Shown here: positions 33,560-41,271 of the stretch, one piece after another
Layout of the letters: each line of letters opens with the position of its first letter
Numbering within the stretch: position 1 is the first letter of the stretch
Assembly: GCF_014644535.1 (NCBI RefSeq)
Contig: NZ_BMKW01000004.1
Coordinates: forward strand, 62,001-126,000
Direction of reading: 5' to 3'
DNA from: Neoroseomonas lacus
GTDB taxonomy: Bacteria > Pseudomonadota > Alphaproteobacteria > Acetobacterales > Acetobacteraceae
DNA: 64,000 bases
Translations under genes and position numbers: made by a program
The notes under the pieces: model-generated
What the model saw: the letters and a program-made list of their open reading frames with translations, nothing else
The model's database searches: none
Told to the model about the DNA's origin: nothing

Positions 33560-35005
33560 TTACCAGTAGTGCCCGGTGAAGTCGCCGAAGGTGCCGCGGC
33601 TGAAGCTGCGCACGGCCCGCAGCGCATCCCGCAGCTGCGTGCGCGCCGCCCGCGGCATGCCCGCCGCATCGACCAGGTTGCCGGGCACGCGTCCGGCCGC
33701 ATGATCGGCAAGCTGCTGCCGCAGCACGGTGTCGAGCAGCAGGCAGAAGGCATCGGTCAGGCTGGCGGCTTCGGCTGCCGCGACCGCGCGGCGCGCAGCG
33801 AGCACGGCGAGCCGTTCGGCGGTGCCGGTGGCGGCCACCCCGTCGCGGAGGGCGAGCAGCCGTGTCGCCGCCACCAGCGGCATCAGGCCGTGCAGCTTGA
33901 GATCGGTCCGCATGCCGGGACCGGGCTCGTCATCGGCGAAGCCGCCCCAGAGGGTCAGGCCCACGGTCAGCCCGGCATTCTGCGCCGCCATGGCGGCAAG
34001 CAGCGCCGGCGCGCGCCGCAGCACCTGCCCGAGATGCGCGCGCAGCGCCTCGGCCGAGCCTGGATCGCCGGCCGCCGCACGGAAATCGAACGCGATATCG
34101 GCGAACAGCAGCGCCGCCCCGGCGCGGCGATGGGCCCAGTATTCGAACTGTCGCCGCCATTGCGGCAGCGTCTTCCGCCATAGCGGGTTCATGGCCATGA
34201 TCCCGCCCGGGCAGAGCGGGAAACCCGCCCGGTCCAGCCGCTCGTTGAAATCCACCGAGAAGTCGCGAAACCAGGCATCGACCGGCCCGTGCTCCTCATC
34301 CGGATAGTCCGCGAGGATGAGGCCGTTGTCCTGGTCGGGGCGCAGCAGGCTTTCGCCGCGGCCGACGCTGCCCATGACCAGCAGCGTGAAGGGCACGGGC
34401 GGCGGCCCGCGGTCGGCCATGGCGCGGTCGAGCACGCGGCGATGCAGTTCGAGATTGATGCCACTGACAAGGCCGACCACGTCCGGCGCGGCGACGCCTT
34501 CGGCGAGCAGCGCCGCGGCGACGCCCGCCTGGGCCTGCTTCACCGCGGCGTCGTCGCCGGCCAGCGCATCGAGATGGCCCAGCAGGCGCCCGGAGACGGC
34601 GGCGAGCACGTCCGTGCGATGCAGCATGCCACGGCAGCGGCCGTCAGGCCCGAGCACCGGCAGGTGCCGCAGGCTGCGCGCGCGCAGCAGGGCGATGGCG
34701 CGCCATAGCCCGGCATCCTCGGTGCAGGCGATGACCGGGGCGGACATGGCCGCCGAGAGCGGCGCATCGGGCGGCAGGCGGAACACCACGCGGCGCGCGA
34801 CATCCTGTTCCGTCAGTATCCCGACGGGCCGGCTTTGCACGTCCACGGCCAGCACGGCGGAGATGCGCGCCGACCGCATCGCCGCGACCACCTCGGAGAG
34901 CGGCGCTTCGGGCGCGAAGACAGGCGGCGCCGGCGCCATCGCGTCCCGAACGCCGCCGGTGAGGGCGGCGGCGGGGGAGATCGGAGAGTTGTGCGCCACG
35001 GTCAA
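33560..35005 (-). CDS. CBS / DUF294 nucleotidyltransferase protein (second copy)
   Basis: A 481-residue paralogue of the protein at 30315, without the N-terminal cyclic-nucleotide domain. Two CBS domains come first (VRDAMAPAPPVFAPEAPLSE; MSAPVIACTEDAGLWRAIAL), then DUF294 with MGSVGRGESLLRPDQDNGLI and the C-terminal helical domain ending in SFSRGTFGDFTGHYW. The active-site Gly-Ser, Arg-x-Glu and Asp-x-Asp are kept. The frame begins at a TTG (35005); a GTG two codons later (34999) is an equally good start. It reads away from the DUF4212/symporter pair and towards the exonuclease gene. Confidence 0.83.
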   Translation of the reverse strand: MTVAHNSPISPAAALTGGVRDAMAPAPPVFAPEAPLSEVVAAMRSARISAVLAVDVQSRPVGILTEQDVARRVVFRLPPDAPLSAAMSAPVIACTEDAGLWRAIALLRARSLRHLPVLGPDGRCRGMLHRTDVLAAVSGRLLGHLDALAGDDAAVKQAQAGVAAALLAEGVAAPDVVGLVSGINLELHRRVLDRAMADRGPPPVPFTLLVMGSVGRGESLLRPDQDNGLILADYPDEEHGPVDAWFRDFSVDFNERLDRAGFPLCPGGIMAMNPLWRKTLPQWRRQFEYWAHRRAGAALLFADIAFDFRAAAGDPGSAEALRAHLGQVLRRAPALLAAMAAQNAGLTVGLTLWGGFADDEPGPGMRTDLKLHGLMPLVAATRLLALRDGVAATGTAERLAVLAARRAVAAAEAASLTDAFCLLLDTVLRQQLADHAAGRVPGNLVDAAGMPRAARTQLRDALRAVRSFSRGTFGDFTGHYW

Positions 35006-35122
35006 TTGCGCCCGCGTCCTGGTGTTCCGACGTTGAGTGAGTATGGCGGCGCACCGTTCGGGGGACGAGGCCCAAGTGGCGCCGGGCGGTCCGGTCGGCG
35101 GGTGGGGATGGCAGCCCGGCCG

Positions 35123-35743
35123 TTATGAAGAGTGGTCCGACAGCGCCGCCGCCAGGGGAGCGGCCGCGAAGCGGCGTTCCATCTCCTGCTGGGTCGACAC
35201 GATAAGGAACCGCAGCGCGCCGCGGATCGAGGCGGATTCCCCGGTGCGGTTCTCGGGATGGATGGGCAAGGTGGCGAAAAGCGGCGCCTCCGCCAGCAGG
35301 GGCATCTCGTGGGACCGATGCGGGGGAGCGAGTTGCAGCGCCGCCAGATGGCTGCGGATCGAGAAGGTGGCGGCCGTCCCGGCCTCCTCGGGTGGCGGCG
35401 TTTCGCTGGCCAGTGCCGCGTCGTGGAGCCGGGCCAGCGCCTCGGCCAGCGCGGCCTCCCGCTCGACCGCATGGGGGCGGAGCCATGCCTCCGCCAGGGC
35501 CGTCACATCAGCCAGCGCGCCGAAATAGACCTGCCAGCGACAGTGCTTCAAGGCAGCCTGGAAGTCGGGTTCGGCGAACAGCTTCTGTTCGTGTCGCCCG
35601 GCCTTCACACGGCAGTAATCGAGCACTGACTTCTGGGCGACATAGGCGCCCTGGGCGCGCAGGAACTCTCCCAGACGTCCTGGGGCGTCGGAGCGTGTTC
35701 CCGCCGTGAGGTGCCTGAGGAATCCGCGAAGGCTGAACGTCAT
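35123..35743 (-). CDS. Hypothetical helical protein, 206 aa
   Basis: I cannot name the family. The N-terminal ~110 residues are compact and conserved-looking (FSLRGFLRHLTAGTRSDAPG, LRAQGAYVAQKSVLDYCRVK, CRWQVYFGALADVTALAEAW), rich in aromatic residues within helices. The C-terminal part is looser. There is no signal peptide or membrane span. It is placed between the second DUF294 gene (same strand, 117 bases away) and the divergent DUF4212-symporter operon, sharing a 175-base promoter region with the latter. A role with this transport/regulation group is inferred from position only. Confidence 0.65.
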   Translation of the reverse strand: MTFSLRGFLRHLTAGTRSDAPGRLGEFLRAQGAYVAQKSVLDYCRVKAGRHEQKLFAEPDFQAALKHCRWQVYFGALADVTALAEAWLRPHAVEREAALAEALARLHDAALASETPPPEEAGTAATFSIRSHLAALQLAPPHRSHEMPLLAEAPLFATLPIHPENRTGESASIRGALRFLIVSTQQEMERRFAAAPLAAALSDHSS

Positions 35744-35918
35744 GTCGAAAGGCCCCTGTTGGCTTGCAACCTTGTTGCGCGGCGACGTCGACGCGTGCCA
35801 CCGTCACAATCAAGGGTCTGCGAATCCGCCGCCTGCGCTGTTCCGCGACCTGATATGCCGCAACAAGCCGAGACGGGCGATCCCGAATTTGGCGAAAGCA
35901 TATGGGGGGATACAGTAA

Positions 35919-36224
35919 ATGCCAGCTGCTGAACCGAATTTCACGCGCGCGGCGAATGCCGGGGACGCGGTGGATGCTGCAACCGCCAAGGCCTATTGGT
36001 CGAAAACATCGGGCCTAATGTGGTTGATGTTGATCATTTGGGCCATTGCCAGCTTCGGCATCCATTTCTTTGTCGGATTTCTCAATCAATACAAATTCCT
36101 GGGTTTCCCGTTCGGCTTCTACATGGCCGCGCAGGGCAGCCTCATCATCTTCGTCGTCATGCTGTTCTGGTTCGCCCGCCGGCAGAACGCCATCGACGCC
36201 GAATTCGGCGTGTCGGAGGACTAA
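35919..36224 (+). CDS. DUF4212 small subunit of sodium:solute symporter
   Basis: A 101-residue protein with two membrane helices: SGLMWLMLIIWAIASFGIHF (about 31-50) and FYMAAQGSLIIFVVMLFWFA (about 67-86). The phrase FLNQYKFLGFPFGFYMAAQG and the ending ARRQNAIDAEFGVSED are typical of DUF4212 (putative solute:sodium symporter small subunit). A GGGGGA ribosome site lies eight bases before the ATG. It precedes the large symporter subunit by three bases. It is the functional analogue of DUF485 in the other symporter pair. Confidence 0.92.
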   Translation: MPAAEPNFTRAANAGDAVDAATAKAYWSKTSGLMWLMLIIWAIASFGIHFFVGFLNQYKFLGFPFGFYMAAQGSLIIFVVMLFWFARRQNAIDAEFGVSED

Positions 36225-36227
36225 GCC

Positions 36228-38012
36228 ATGTCGGATCCCTCGACCCAGAAAGGTGACTTCCTCTCGAATCTCGGGAAGGTCTACGGCTACTACACGGGTG
36301 GCTTTGTCGGCTTCGTGTTGTTCCTCGCCGTGCTCGAGCAGGTGGGGGTGCCGAACCGGATTATCGGCTACCTCTTCGTCTTCCTGACGATCGGCGTATA
36401 CGCGCTGATCGGATACCTTTCGCGCACGGCGCAGGTCTCCGAATACTACGTCGCGGGACGCCGCGTGCCGGCCTTCTACAACGGCATGGCGACGGGTTCG
36501 GACTGGATGTCGGCCGCCTCCTTCATCGGCATGGCGGGCACGCTTTACCTGCTCGGCTATGACGGCCTCGCCTTCGTACTGGGGTGGACCGGCGGTTTCG
36601 TGCTGGTGGCGATCCTGCTCGCGCCCTACCTGCGAAAGTTCGGCGCCTACACCGTGCCGGACTTCCTTGGCGCGCGCTACGGCGGCAACTTCGCCCGCTT
36701 CTGCGGCGTGATCGTGCTGATGTCGGCCTCCTTCACCTATGTGGTGGCACAGATCTTCGGCACCGGCATCATCGCCTCCCGCTTCCTCGGCATCTCCTTC
36801 GAACTGGCGGTGTTCGTCGGCCTCGCAGGCATTCTGGTCTGTTCGATGCTGGGCGGGATGCGGGCGGTCACCTGGACCCAGGTGGCGCAGTACATCATCC
36901 TGATCATCGCCTACCTGATCCCGGTGGTACTGCTCTCGGCCAAGGTGACGGGCGTGCCGATCCCGCAGCTGATGTACGGGCAGGCGATCGAACAGATCGA
37001 GATGCTGCGCGTGACCAAGGAGGCCCTGGCCGGCGCGCCATCCCACATCACGCCGTTCCAAACCTATGACATGCTCAACTTCTTCGGGCTCATCTTCTGC
37101 CTGATGGTCGGCACCGCGTCCCTGCCGCACATCCTGATGCGCTACTTCACCACGCCGTCCGTGCGCGATGCGCGGCAATCCGTGGCTTGGTCTCTGTTCT
37201 TCATCTTTCTGCTCTACTTCACCGCGCCGGCCTATGCGGCCTTCGCCAAGCTGGAAGTCTTCCAGAACGTGATCGGTTCCCCGATCGCGAGCCTGCCGGA
37301 CTGGGTGCGGATCTGGTCCGATATCGGCCTGGTGAGTGTCCGCGACGCGAACAGCGATGGCATCCTCCAGTTCCGCGAATTCACCATCAACGCCGACGCC
37401 ATCGTGCTGGCGACGCCGGAGATCGCGGGCCTGCCCTACGTCATTGCCGGCCTGGTGGCGGCGGGTGGCCTCGCCGCCGCGCTCTCCACCGCGGATGGGC
37501 TGCTGCTCGCCATCGCCAATGCGCTCAGCCACGACGTCTACTACCGGATGATCGACCCGGGCGCGAATACGAAGCGGCGCCTGACGGTGGCTCGCGCGCT
37601 GCTCGTCGTGGTCGCGCTCGTCGCGGCCTACGTCGCCAGCACGCGCCCGGCCGGGATCCTGGCCATGGTGGCCTGGGCCTTCTCCATCGCCGCCTCCGGG
37701 CTGTTCCCGGCGCTGGTGATGGGCGTGTGGTGGAAGCGCACCACCTCGGCCGGTGCCGTCGCCGGCATGATCGTCGGCTACGGCGTCTGCCTGTTCTACC
37801 TGATCGGCACGCAGTACTACGCGATGCCGCTCTGGTTCGGGGTGCGCAACATCTCCTGTGGGCTGTTCGGCATCCCGGCGGCGTTCGTCACGACCTGGGT
37901 GGTCAGCCTGATCACGACGGCGCCGTCCAAGGACATGCAGGACTTCGTCGAGAGCATCCGCACGCCACGTGGCGGCGTGCGGCTGGTGGCGGGGGAGAAG
38001 GTGCTCGACTGA
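36228..38012 (+). CDS. Sodium:solute symporter, VC_2705-type large subunit
   Basis: A 594-residue SSS-family transporter with about 13 helices. Family marks are EYYVAGRRVPAFYNGMATGS, DWMSAASFIGMAGTLYLLGYD, GTASLPHILMRYFTTPSVRD and AAALSTADGLLLAIANALSH. A hydrophilic loop near 375-385 (DANSDGILQFREF) has an EF-hand-like DxNxDGxxxxxEF pattern, an unusual feature that may bind Ca2+. GGAGG lies eight bases before its ATG. It probably imports acetate, lactate or another short carboxylate. It ends just before a strong terminator. Confidence 0.9.
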   Translation: MSDPSTQKGDFLSNLGKVYGYYTGGFVGFVLFLAVLEQVGVPNRIIGYLFVFLTIGVYALIGYLSRTAQVSEYYVAGRRVPAFYNGMATGSDWMSAASFIGMAGTLYLLGYDGLAFVLGWTGGFVLVAILLAPYLRKFGAYTVPDFLGARYGGNFARFCGVIVLMSASFTYVVAQIFGTGIIASRFLGISFELAVFVGLAGILVCSMLGGMRAVTWTQVAQYIILIIAYLIPVVLLSAKVTGVPIPQLMYGQAIEQIEMLRVTKEALAGAPSHITPFQTYDMLNFFGLIFCLMVGTASLPHILMRYFTTPSVRDARQSVAWSLFFIFLLYFTAPAYAAFAKLEVFQNVIGSPIASLPDWVRIWSDIGLVSVRDANSDGILQFREFTINADAIVLATPEIAGLPYVIAGLVAAGGLAAALSTADGLLLAIANALSHDVYYRMIDPGANTKRRLTVARALLVVVALVAAYVASTRPAGILAMVAWAFSIAASGLFPALVMGVWWKRTTSAGAVAGMIVGYGVCLFYLIGTQYYAMPLWFGVRNISCGLFGIPAAFVTTWVVSLITTAPSKDMQDFVESIRTPRGGVRLVAGEKVLD

Positions 38013-38039
38013 CCGCTGCCTTCCAGCCTGCATTCGACA

Positions 38040-38073
38040 GGGCGGAACCCTTTCAAGGGTTCCGCCCTTCTTT
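38040..38073 (+). terminator. Rho-independent terminator after the symporter operon
   Basis: A perfect 11-bp stem GGGCGGAACCC (38040-38050) / GGGTTCCGCCC (38057-38067) with a 6-base loop TTTCAA, followed by TTCTTT. It lies 28 bases after the symporter stop codon. It is the clearest intrinsic terminator in the window. Confidence 0.93.
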
Positions 38074-38086
38074 CATGAGGACGCCG

Positions 38087-38404
38087 ATGGGTGATGACTT
38101 CCTGCTCTCCTACCTGCCGTTCTGGATCGTCACCTATGCGCTGGCGGTGGCGGGATGGAGTTGCATCGGCCGCTTCATGATGCAGTTCGTCGTGCCGCCG
38201 GAGAGCACCAACTACATCTGGCGCGCCTTCCGCACGCTGTCGGCCTGGCCTGTCGCGGCCGCGCGGCTGCTGGTCCCGTCCTATGTCGGGCCGCTGTTCC
38301 TGCCCCTGGTGGCCACCTTCTGGATCTTCGTCCTGCGGGTCGCCTTCGGCCTGGCGATGCTTGCGGCCGGGCTCGCCCCGCGCGTGACCCCGGTGGGGGG
38401 GTGA
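38087..38404 (+). CDS. Small membrane protein, unknown (105 aa)
   Basis: It starts at the ATG at 38087 with GAGG six bases upstream (another in-frame ATG lies four codons earlier). There are two or three hydrophobic segments: YLPFWIVTYALAVAGWSCIG (about 9-28) and LFLPLVATFWIFVLRVAFGL (about 69-88). The middle has FVVPPESTNYIWRAFRTLSA. It lies 14 bases after the terminator and 4 bases before the next small membrane protein, so it may depend on read-through or a hidden promoter. The family is not recognised. Confidence 0.7.
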   Translation: MGDDFLLSYLPFWIVTYALAVAGWSCIGRFMMQFVVPPESTNYIWRAFRTLSAWPVAAARLLVPSYVGPLFLPLVATFWIFVLRVAFGLAMLAAGLAPRVTPVGG

Positions 38405-38408
38405 AGGC

Positions 38409-38708
38409 GTGACACCCCAGACTCTTTTCGTGATGACCGTCGCGGTCAGCCTGCTGGCCGGGATTTCGAGCCCGGCCCTGGCGGTGGCCTTCGCTCTCTA
38501 TCCGATCTGGCTGCCGGAGATCTTTCCGCGCACGACCGAGGTGGTATTCTATGGGGCGAGCCTGATCGTCGCGACGGGCACGCTGCTCGCCTCTGCGATT
38601 CCGGCTGCCGTTGCGGAGCGGATGGGCGCGGGCCCCGAGGCCGCGATGCGCGTCTGGCTGGTCGCCGCGGCGTTGCTGACCGGCCTGGGCATTCTTGCTC
38701 GTTTCTGA
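38409..38708 (+). CDS. Small membrane protein, unknown (99 aa)
   Basis: It begins with GTG right after the preceding stop. It has three hydrophobic stretches: LFVMTVAVSLLAGISSPALA, VVFYGASLIVATGTLLASAI and RVWLVAAALLTGLGILARF. The first could also be a signal peptide (AxA before VAFAL). Coupling to its neighbours at both sides suggests a three-gene membrane complex. No family assigned. Confidence 0.65.
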   Translation: MTPQTLFVMTVAVSLLAGISSPALAVAFALYPIWLPEIFPRTTEVVFYGASLIVATGTLLASAIPAAVAERMGAGPEAAMRVWLVAAALLTGLGILARF

Positions 38709-38740
38709 CGGGGCCGCGGTACACCAGAGGGGAAGGGACG

Positions 38741-39136
38741 ATGGACATCCTTCAGACCCTTGCCGACATCTCGATCCGCCGGGCCTGCGGCTTCGCGGCG
38801 CTGGGCATCGGCACGGTGATGCTGGCGCTGTCCTACGACCTGGAACTCGCCTTCAGGTCGGGCGCCATTCTCACCTCCATTGCCTGCATCGTGATCTGGC
38901 TCCTGGCTTGGCGATCGCCCCGGCGCGACGTTCGCGAGACCGAGCTCTGGTCGATGCTCGCGAGTGAACGCCTGTACCTGACGCGCGGGCCCGAGGCGCC
39001 GCGCATCCGGGCGTTGGCCGGGCGGATCCTGCATGAGCGGCTCGTCTGGCATGGTCAGCGGGTCGCCTTCGCGGCGATGGCGTTGTGGATCTGCACGGGG
39101 ATCGCGGTCGCCGCGCGCCTGGTCCTCGGCGATTGA
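38741..39136 (+). CDS. Membrane protein, unknown (131 aa)
   Basis: Hydrophobic segments lie at about 15-33 (ACGFAALGIGTVMLALSYDL), 38-55 (GAILTSIACIVIWLLAW) and 106-126 (VAFAAMALWICTGIAVAARL). Between them is a soluble, Arg/Glu-rich loop (DVRETELWSMLASERLYLTR). A GGAAGGGA-like ribosome site precedes the ATG. It is the last of three small membrane genes after the symporter terminator and converges on fpr with 13 bases between the stops. Confidence 0.65.
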   Translation: MDILQTLADISIRRACGFAALGIGTVMLALSYDLELAFRSGAILTSIACIVIWLLAWRSPRRDVRETELWSMLASERLYLTRGPEAPRIRALAGRILHERLVWHGQRVAFAAMALWICTGIAVAARLVLGD

Positions 39137-39149
39137 GGACGGACCAGAT

Positions 39150-39959
39150 TTACTTCGTCACGAAGGCCTTCTCGACCACGTAGCTGCCCGGCGCGTTGTT
39201 CGACCCTTCCTCGAAGCCGCGCGCCTCGAGCATCGCCTTCATGTCGCGGTTCATCGCTTCCGACCCGCACAGCATCACCCGGTCGTGTTCGGGGTTGAGC
39301 ACCGGCAGGCCGAGATCGGCGAAGATGCGCCCCGATTCGATCAGATCCGTGATGCGGCCCTGGTGGCGGAACGGCTCGCGCGTCACCGAGGGGTAGTACA
39401 ACAGCTTGCCGGCGACCATCTCGCCGAGGAATTCATGGGCCGGCAGTTCGCGCTCGAACAGGTCGCGATGCGCGAGTTCGGCCACCTCGCGCACCGTGTG
39501 GGCGACGACGACCGTCTCGTAGCGTTCATAGACATCCGGCTCGCGCGCCAGGGAGAGGAAGGGCGCGAGACCGGTTCCGGTCGCCAGCAGCCACAGGGTG
39601 CGCCCGGGCAGCAGGTTGTCGGTCACCAGCGTGCCGGTCGGCTTCCTGCCGATCAGCACCGTATCCCCCACCGCGATGTGCTGCAGCCGCGAGGTTAGGG
39701 GGCCGGCCTGAACCTTGATGGAGAGGAATTCGAGCTCCTCGTCCCAGGTCGGGCTCGCCACCGAATAGGCGCGCACCAGCGGCTTGCCGTTCACCATCAG
39801 CCCGATCATGGCGAATTCGCCGGCGCGGAAGCGGAACGCCGTGTCCCGCGTGCAGCGGAAGGAGAACAGGCGGTCCGTCCAGTGATGGACCCAGGTCACC
39901 CGCTCACCGAAATAGGCGGCGGGGATCACGGGGGCGGCGGGGGTTGGGGCGTCGTTCAT
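39150..39959 (-). CDS. fpr: Ferredoxin--NADP+ reductase
   Basis: A 269-residue FAD enzyme of the plant-type/bacterial FNR superfamily, subclass of alphaproteobacteria. The FAD site is RAYSVASPTWDEELEFLSIK with the following GPLTSRLQHI. NADP-binding motifs are LLATGTGLAPFLSLARE and DRVMLCGSEAMNRDM. The C-terminus SYVVEKAFVTK is the short tail that stacks near FAD. It passes electrons between NADPH and ferredoxin or flavodoxin. ATG at 39959; it is divergent from an acetyltransferase gene with a 93-base gap. Confidence 0.93.
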   Translation of the reverse strand: MNDAPTPAAPVIPAAYFGERVTWVHHWTDRLFSFRCTRDTAFRFRAGEFAMIGLMVNGKPLVRAYSVASPTWDEELEFLSIKVQAGPLTSRLQHIAVGDTVLIGRKPTGTLVTDNLLPGRTLWLLATGTGLAPFLSLAREPDVYERYETVVVAHTVREVAELAHRDLFERELPAHEFLGEMVAGKLLYYPSVTREPFRHQGRITDLIESGRIFADLGLPVLNPEHDRVMLCGSEAMNRDMKAMLEARGFEEGSNNAPGSYVVEKAFVTK

Positions 39960-40052
39960 GGCGGGGGTCTTGTGCTGCGCTGCGGCAGCGGACGCAACAG
40001 GAATGCTGCATCGTCCTTGTGTTAGCGTCGGCGCGGGGCTTTGCTGCCCGCC

Positions 40053-40772
40053 ATGCAGGACCTTCCGCCCGGTATCCCCGTCGACCCCGACACCAACCCG
40101 CCCGTCGGCCCGAAGGTTGACGCTACCCCCCGACCCCTGCCGCCGCGCATGCCCCATCGCGGCGCCTCGGTGGACCTCGAACCGCTGCATGTCCGCCACG
40201 CGACCGAACTGTTCCACGCCGCGCAGGGCGAACCGGCCGAGGGGTCCTGGGCCTATCTCGGCTATGGCCCCTTCGCCACCGAGGCGGCGATGCGCGCCCA
40301 TGTCGGTGCCATGGCCGCGACCCATGACCCGATGGCCTGGGCGGTGCGCCCACATCGCACCGGCACCGCCGATGGATGGCTGACGCTCATGGAGATGTTC
40401 CCGGGCCATGCGCATATCGAACTCGGCAACATCTGGTTCTCCCCGCGCATGCAGCGCAGCCGCGCGGCGACCGAGGCGATGTTCCTGCTGATGCGCCATG
40501 CGATGGACGACCTCGGCTACCGGCGCCTGACCTGGAAGTGCAATGCGCTGAACATGCCCTCGCGCCGCGCCGCCGAGCGGCTCGGCTTCACCTATGAGGG
40601 CACGCTGCGCAACGTACTGGTGGTCAAGGGCCGCCGTCGCGACACCGCCTGGTTCTCGATGCTGGACGATGAATGGCCATCGCGCCGCGAGGCCACCGCC
40701 GGCTGGCTGGATGCGGCCAATTGGGGCGCGGATGGGCGGCCGAAGCAGAGCCTTTCGGCATTCCGCGTCTGA
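40053..40772 (+). CDS. GNAT family N-acetyltransferase
   Basis: A 239-residue protein of the RimJ/RimL-like GNAT branch. HIELGNIWFSPRMQRSRAAT contains the acetyl-CoA loop, LMRHAMDDLGYRRLTWKCNA is the preceding helix-strand, and MPSRRAAERLGFTYEGTLRN is the family end motif. The ATG at 40053 was preferred to a TTG four codons upstream. It may acetylate a small metabolite or protein N-terminus; the substrate is not deducible. It is a single-gene unit by spacing. Confidence 0.88.
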   Translation: MQDLPPGIPVDPDTNPPVGPKVDATPRPLPPRMPHRGASVDLEPLHVRHATELFHAAQGEPAEGSWAYLGYGPFATEAAMRAHVGAMAATHDPMAWAVRPHRTGTADGWLTLMEMFPGHAHIELGNIWFSPRMQRSRAATEAMFLLMRHAMDDLGYRRLTWKCNALNMPSRRAAERLGFTYEGTLRNVLVVKGRRRDTAWFSMLDDEWPSRREATAGWLDAANWGADGRPKQSLSAFRV

Positions 40773-40850
40773 CCGGCGCGATTCCCTGGCATTCGCGCAA
40801 CATTTCCGCTAAATGACAATCAGGAAATGTTCGCGTCAGGAGCATCCGCC

Positions 40851-41006
40851 ATGGCCGACCCGTCCCTCGGTGAGATCGTGAGCTGGGCCTTCATTCTCGG
40901 CACCTTCGCCTTTGTCGCGGCGCGGCGCCTCGGCGCCGGACCCGCGCTGGTGGCGGCGACGCTGGCCGCCCTGGGCACCAAGGCCGCGCTGCTCAACTTC
41001 GGCTGA
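40851..41006 (+). CDS. Small membrane protein, 51 aa
   Basis: This short gene has an AGGAG ribosome site eight bases before its ATG. The product MADPSLGEIVSWAFILGTF... has one or two hydrophobic helices (SWAFILGTFAFVAARR, ALVAATLAALGTKAALL) and ends KAALLNFG. It stands alone 78 bases after the acetyltransferase. A good ribosome site plus an uninterrupted hydrophobic pattern support it; without homologue data it stays tentative. The following 265 bases (41007-41271) show no gene. Confidence 0.55.
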   Translation: MADPSLGEIVSWAFILGTFAFVAARRLGAGPALVAATLAALGTKAALLNFG

Positions 41007-41271
41007 GGCGGCAGGCCCGGCGGCGGGGAGGCTAACACCGGCTCAAGGCCGTCTCGCCGCAGAATGCGGCAAGCAGGGCGAACGCGGCGCCCCTGAAGGG
41101 CCTTTAGCGGCCCGGCTAGCCGTCCTCGCGCAACCACCCACGTCATTGTCGGAATCGGTTCACGTGGCCATCCGGGCCATTCCGGCGTTCGGCGCGCGCG
41201 GCATCGGCCGTCGGTTGTCAGCGAGCGGCCGCTGATCCACCCTTCCGCCCAACTGGGCTGGAGTACGCTGC

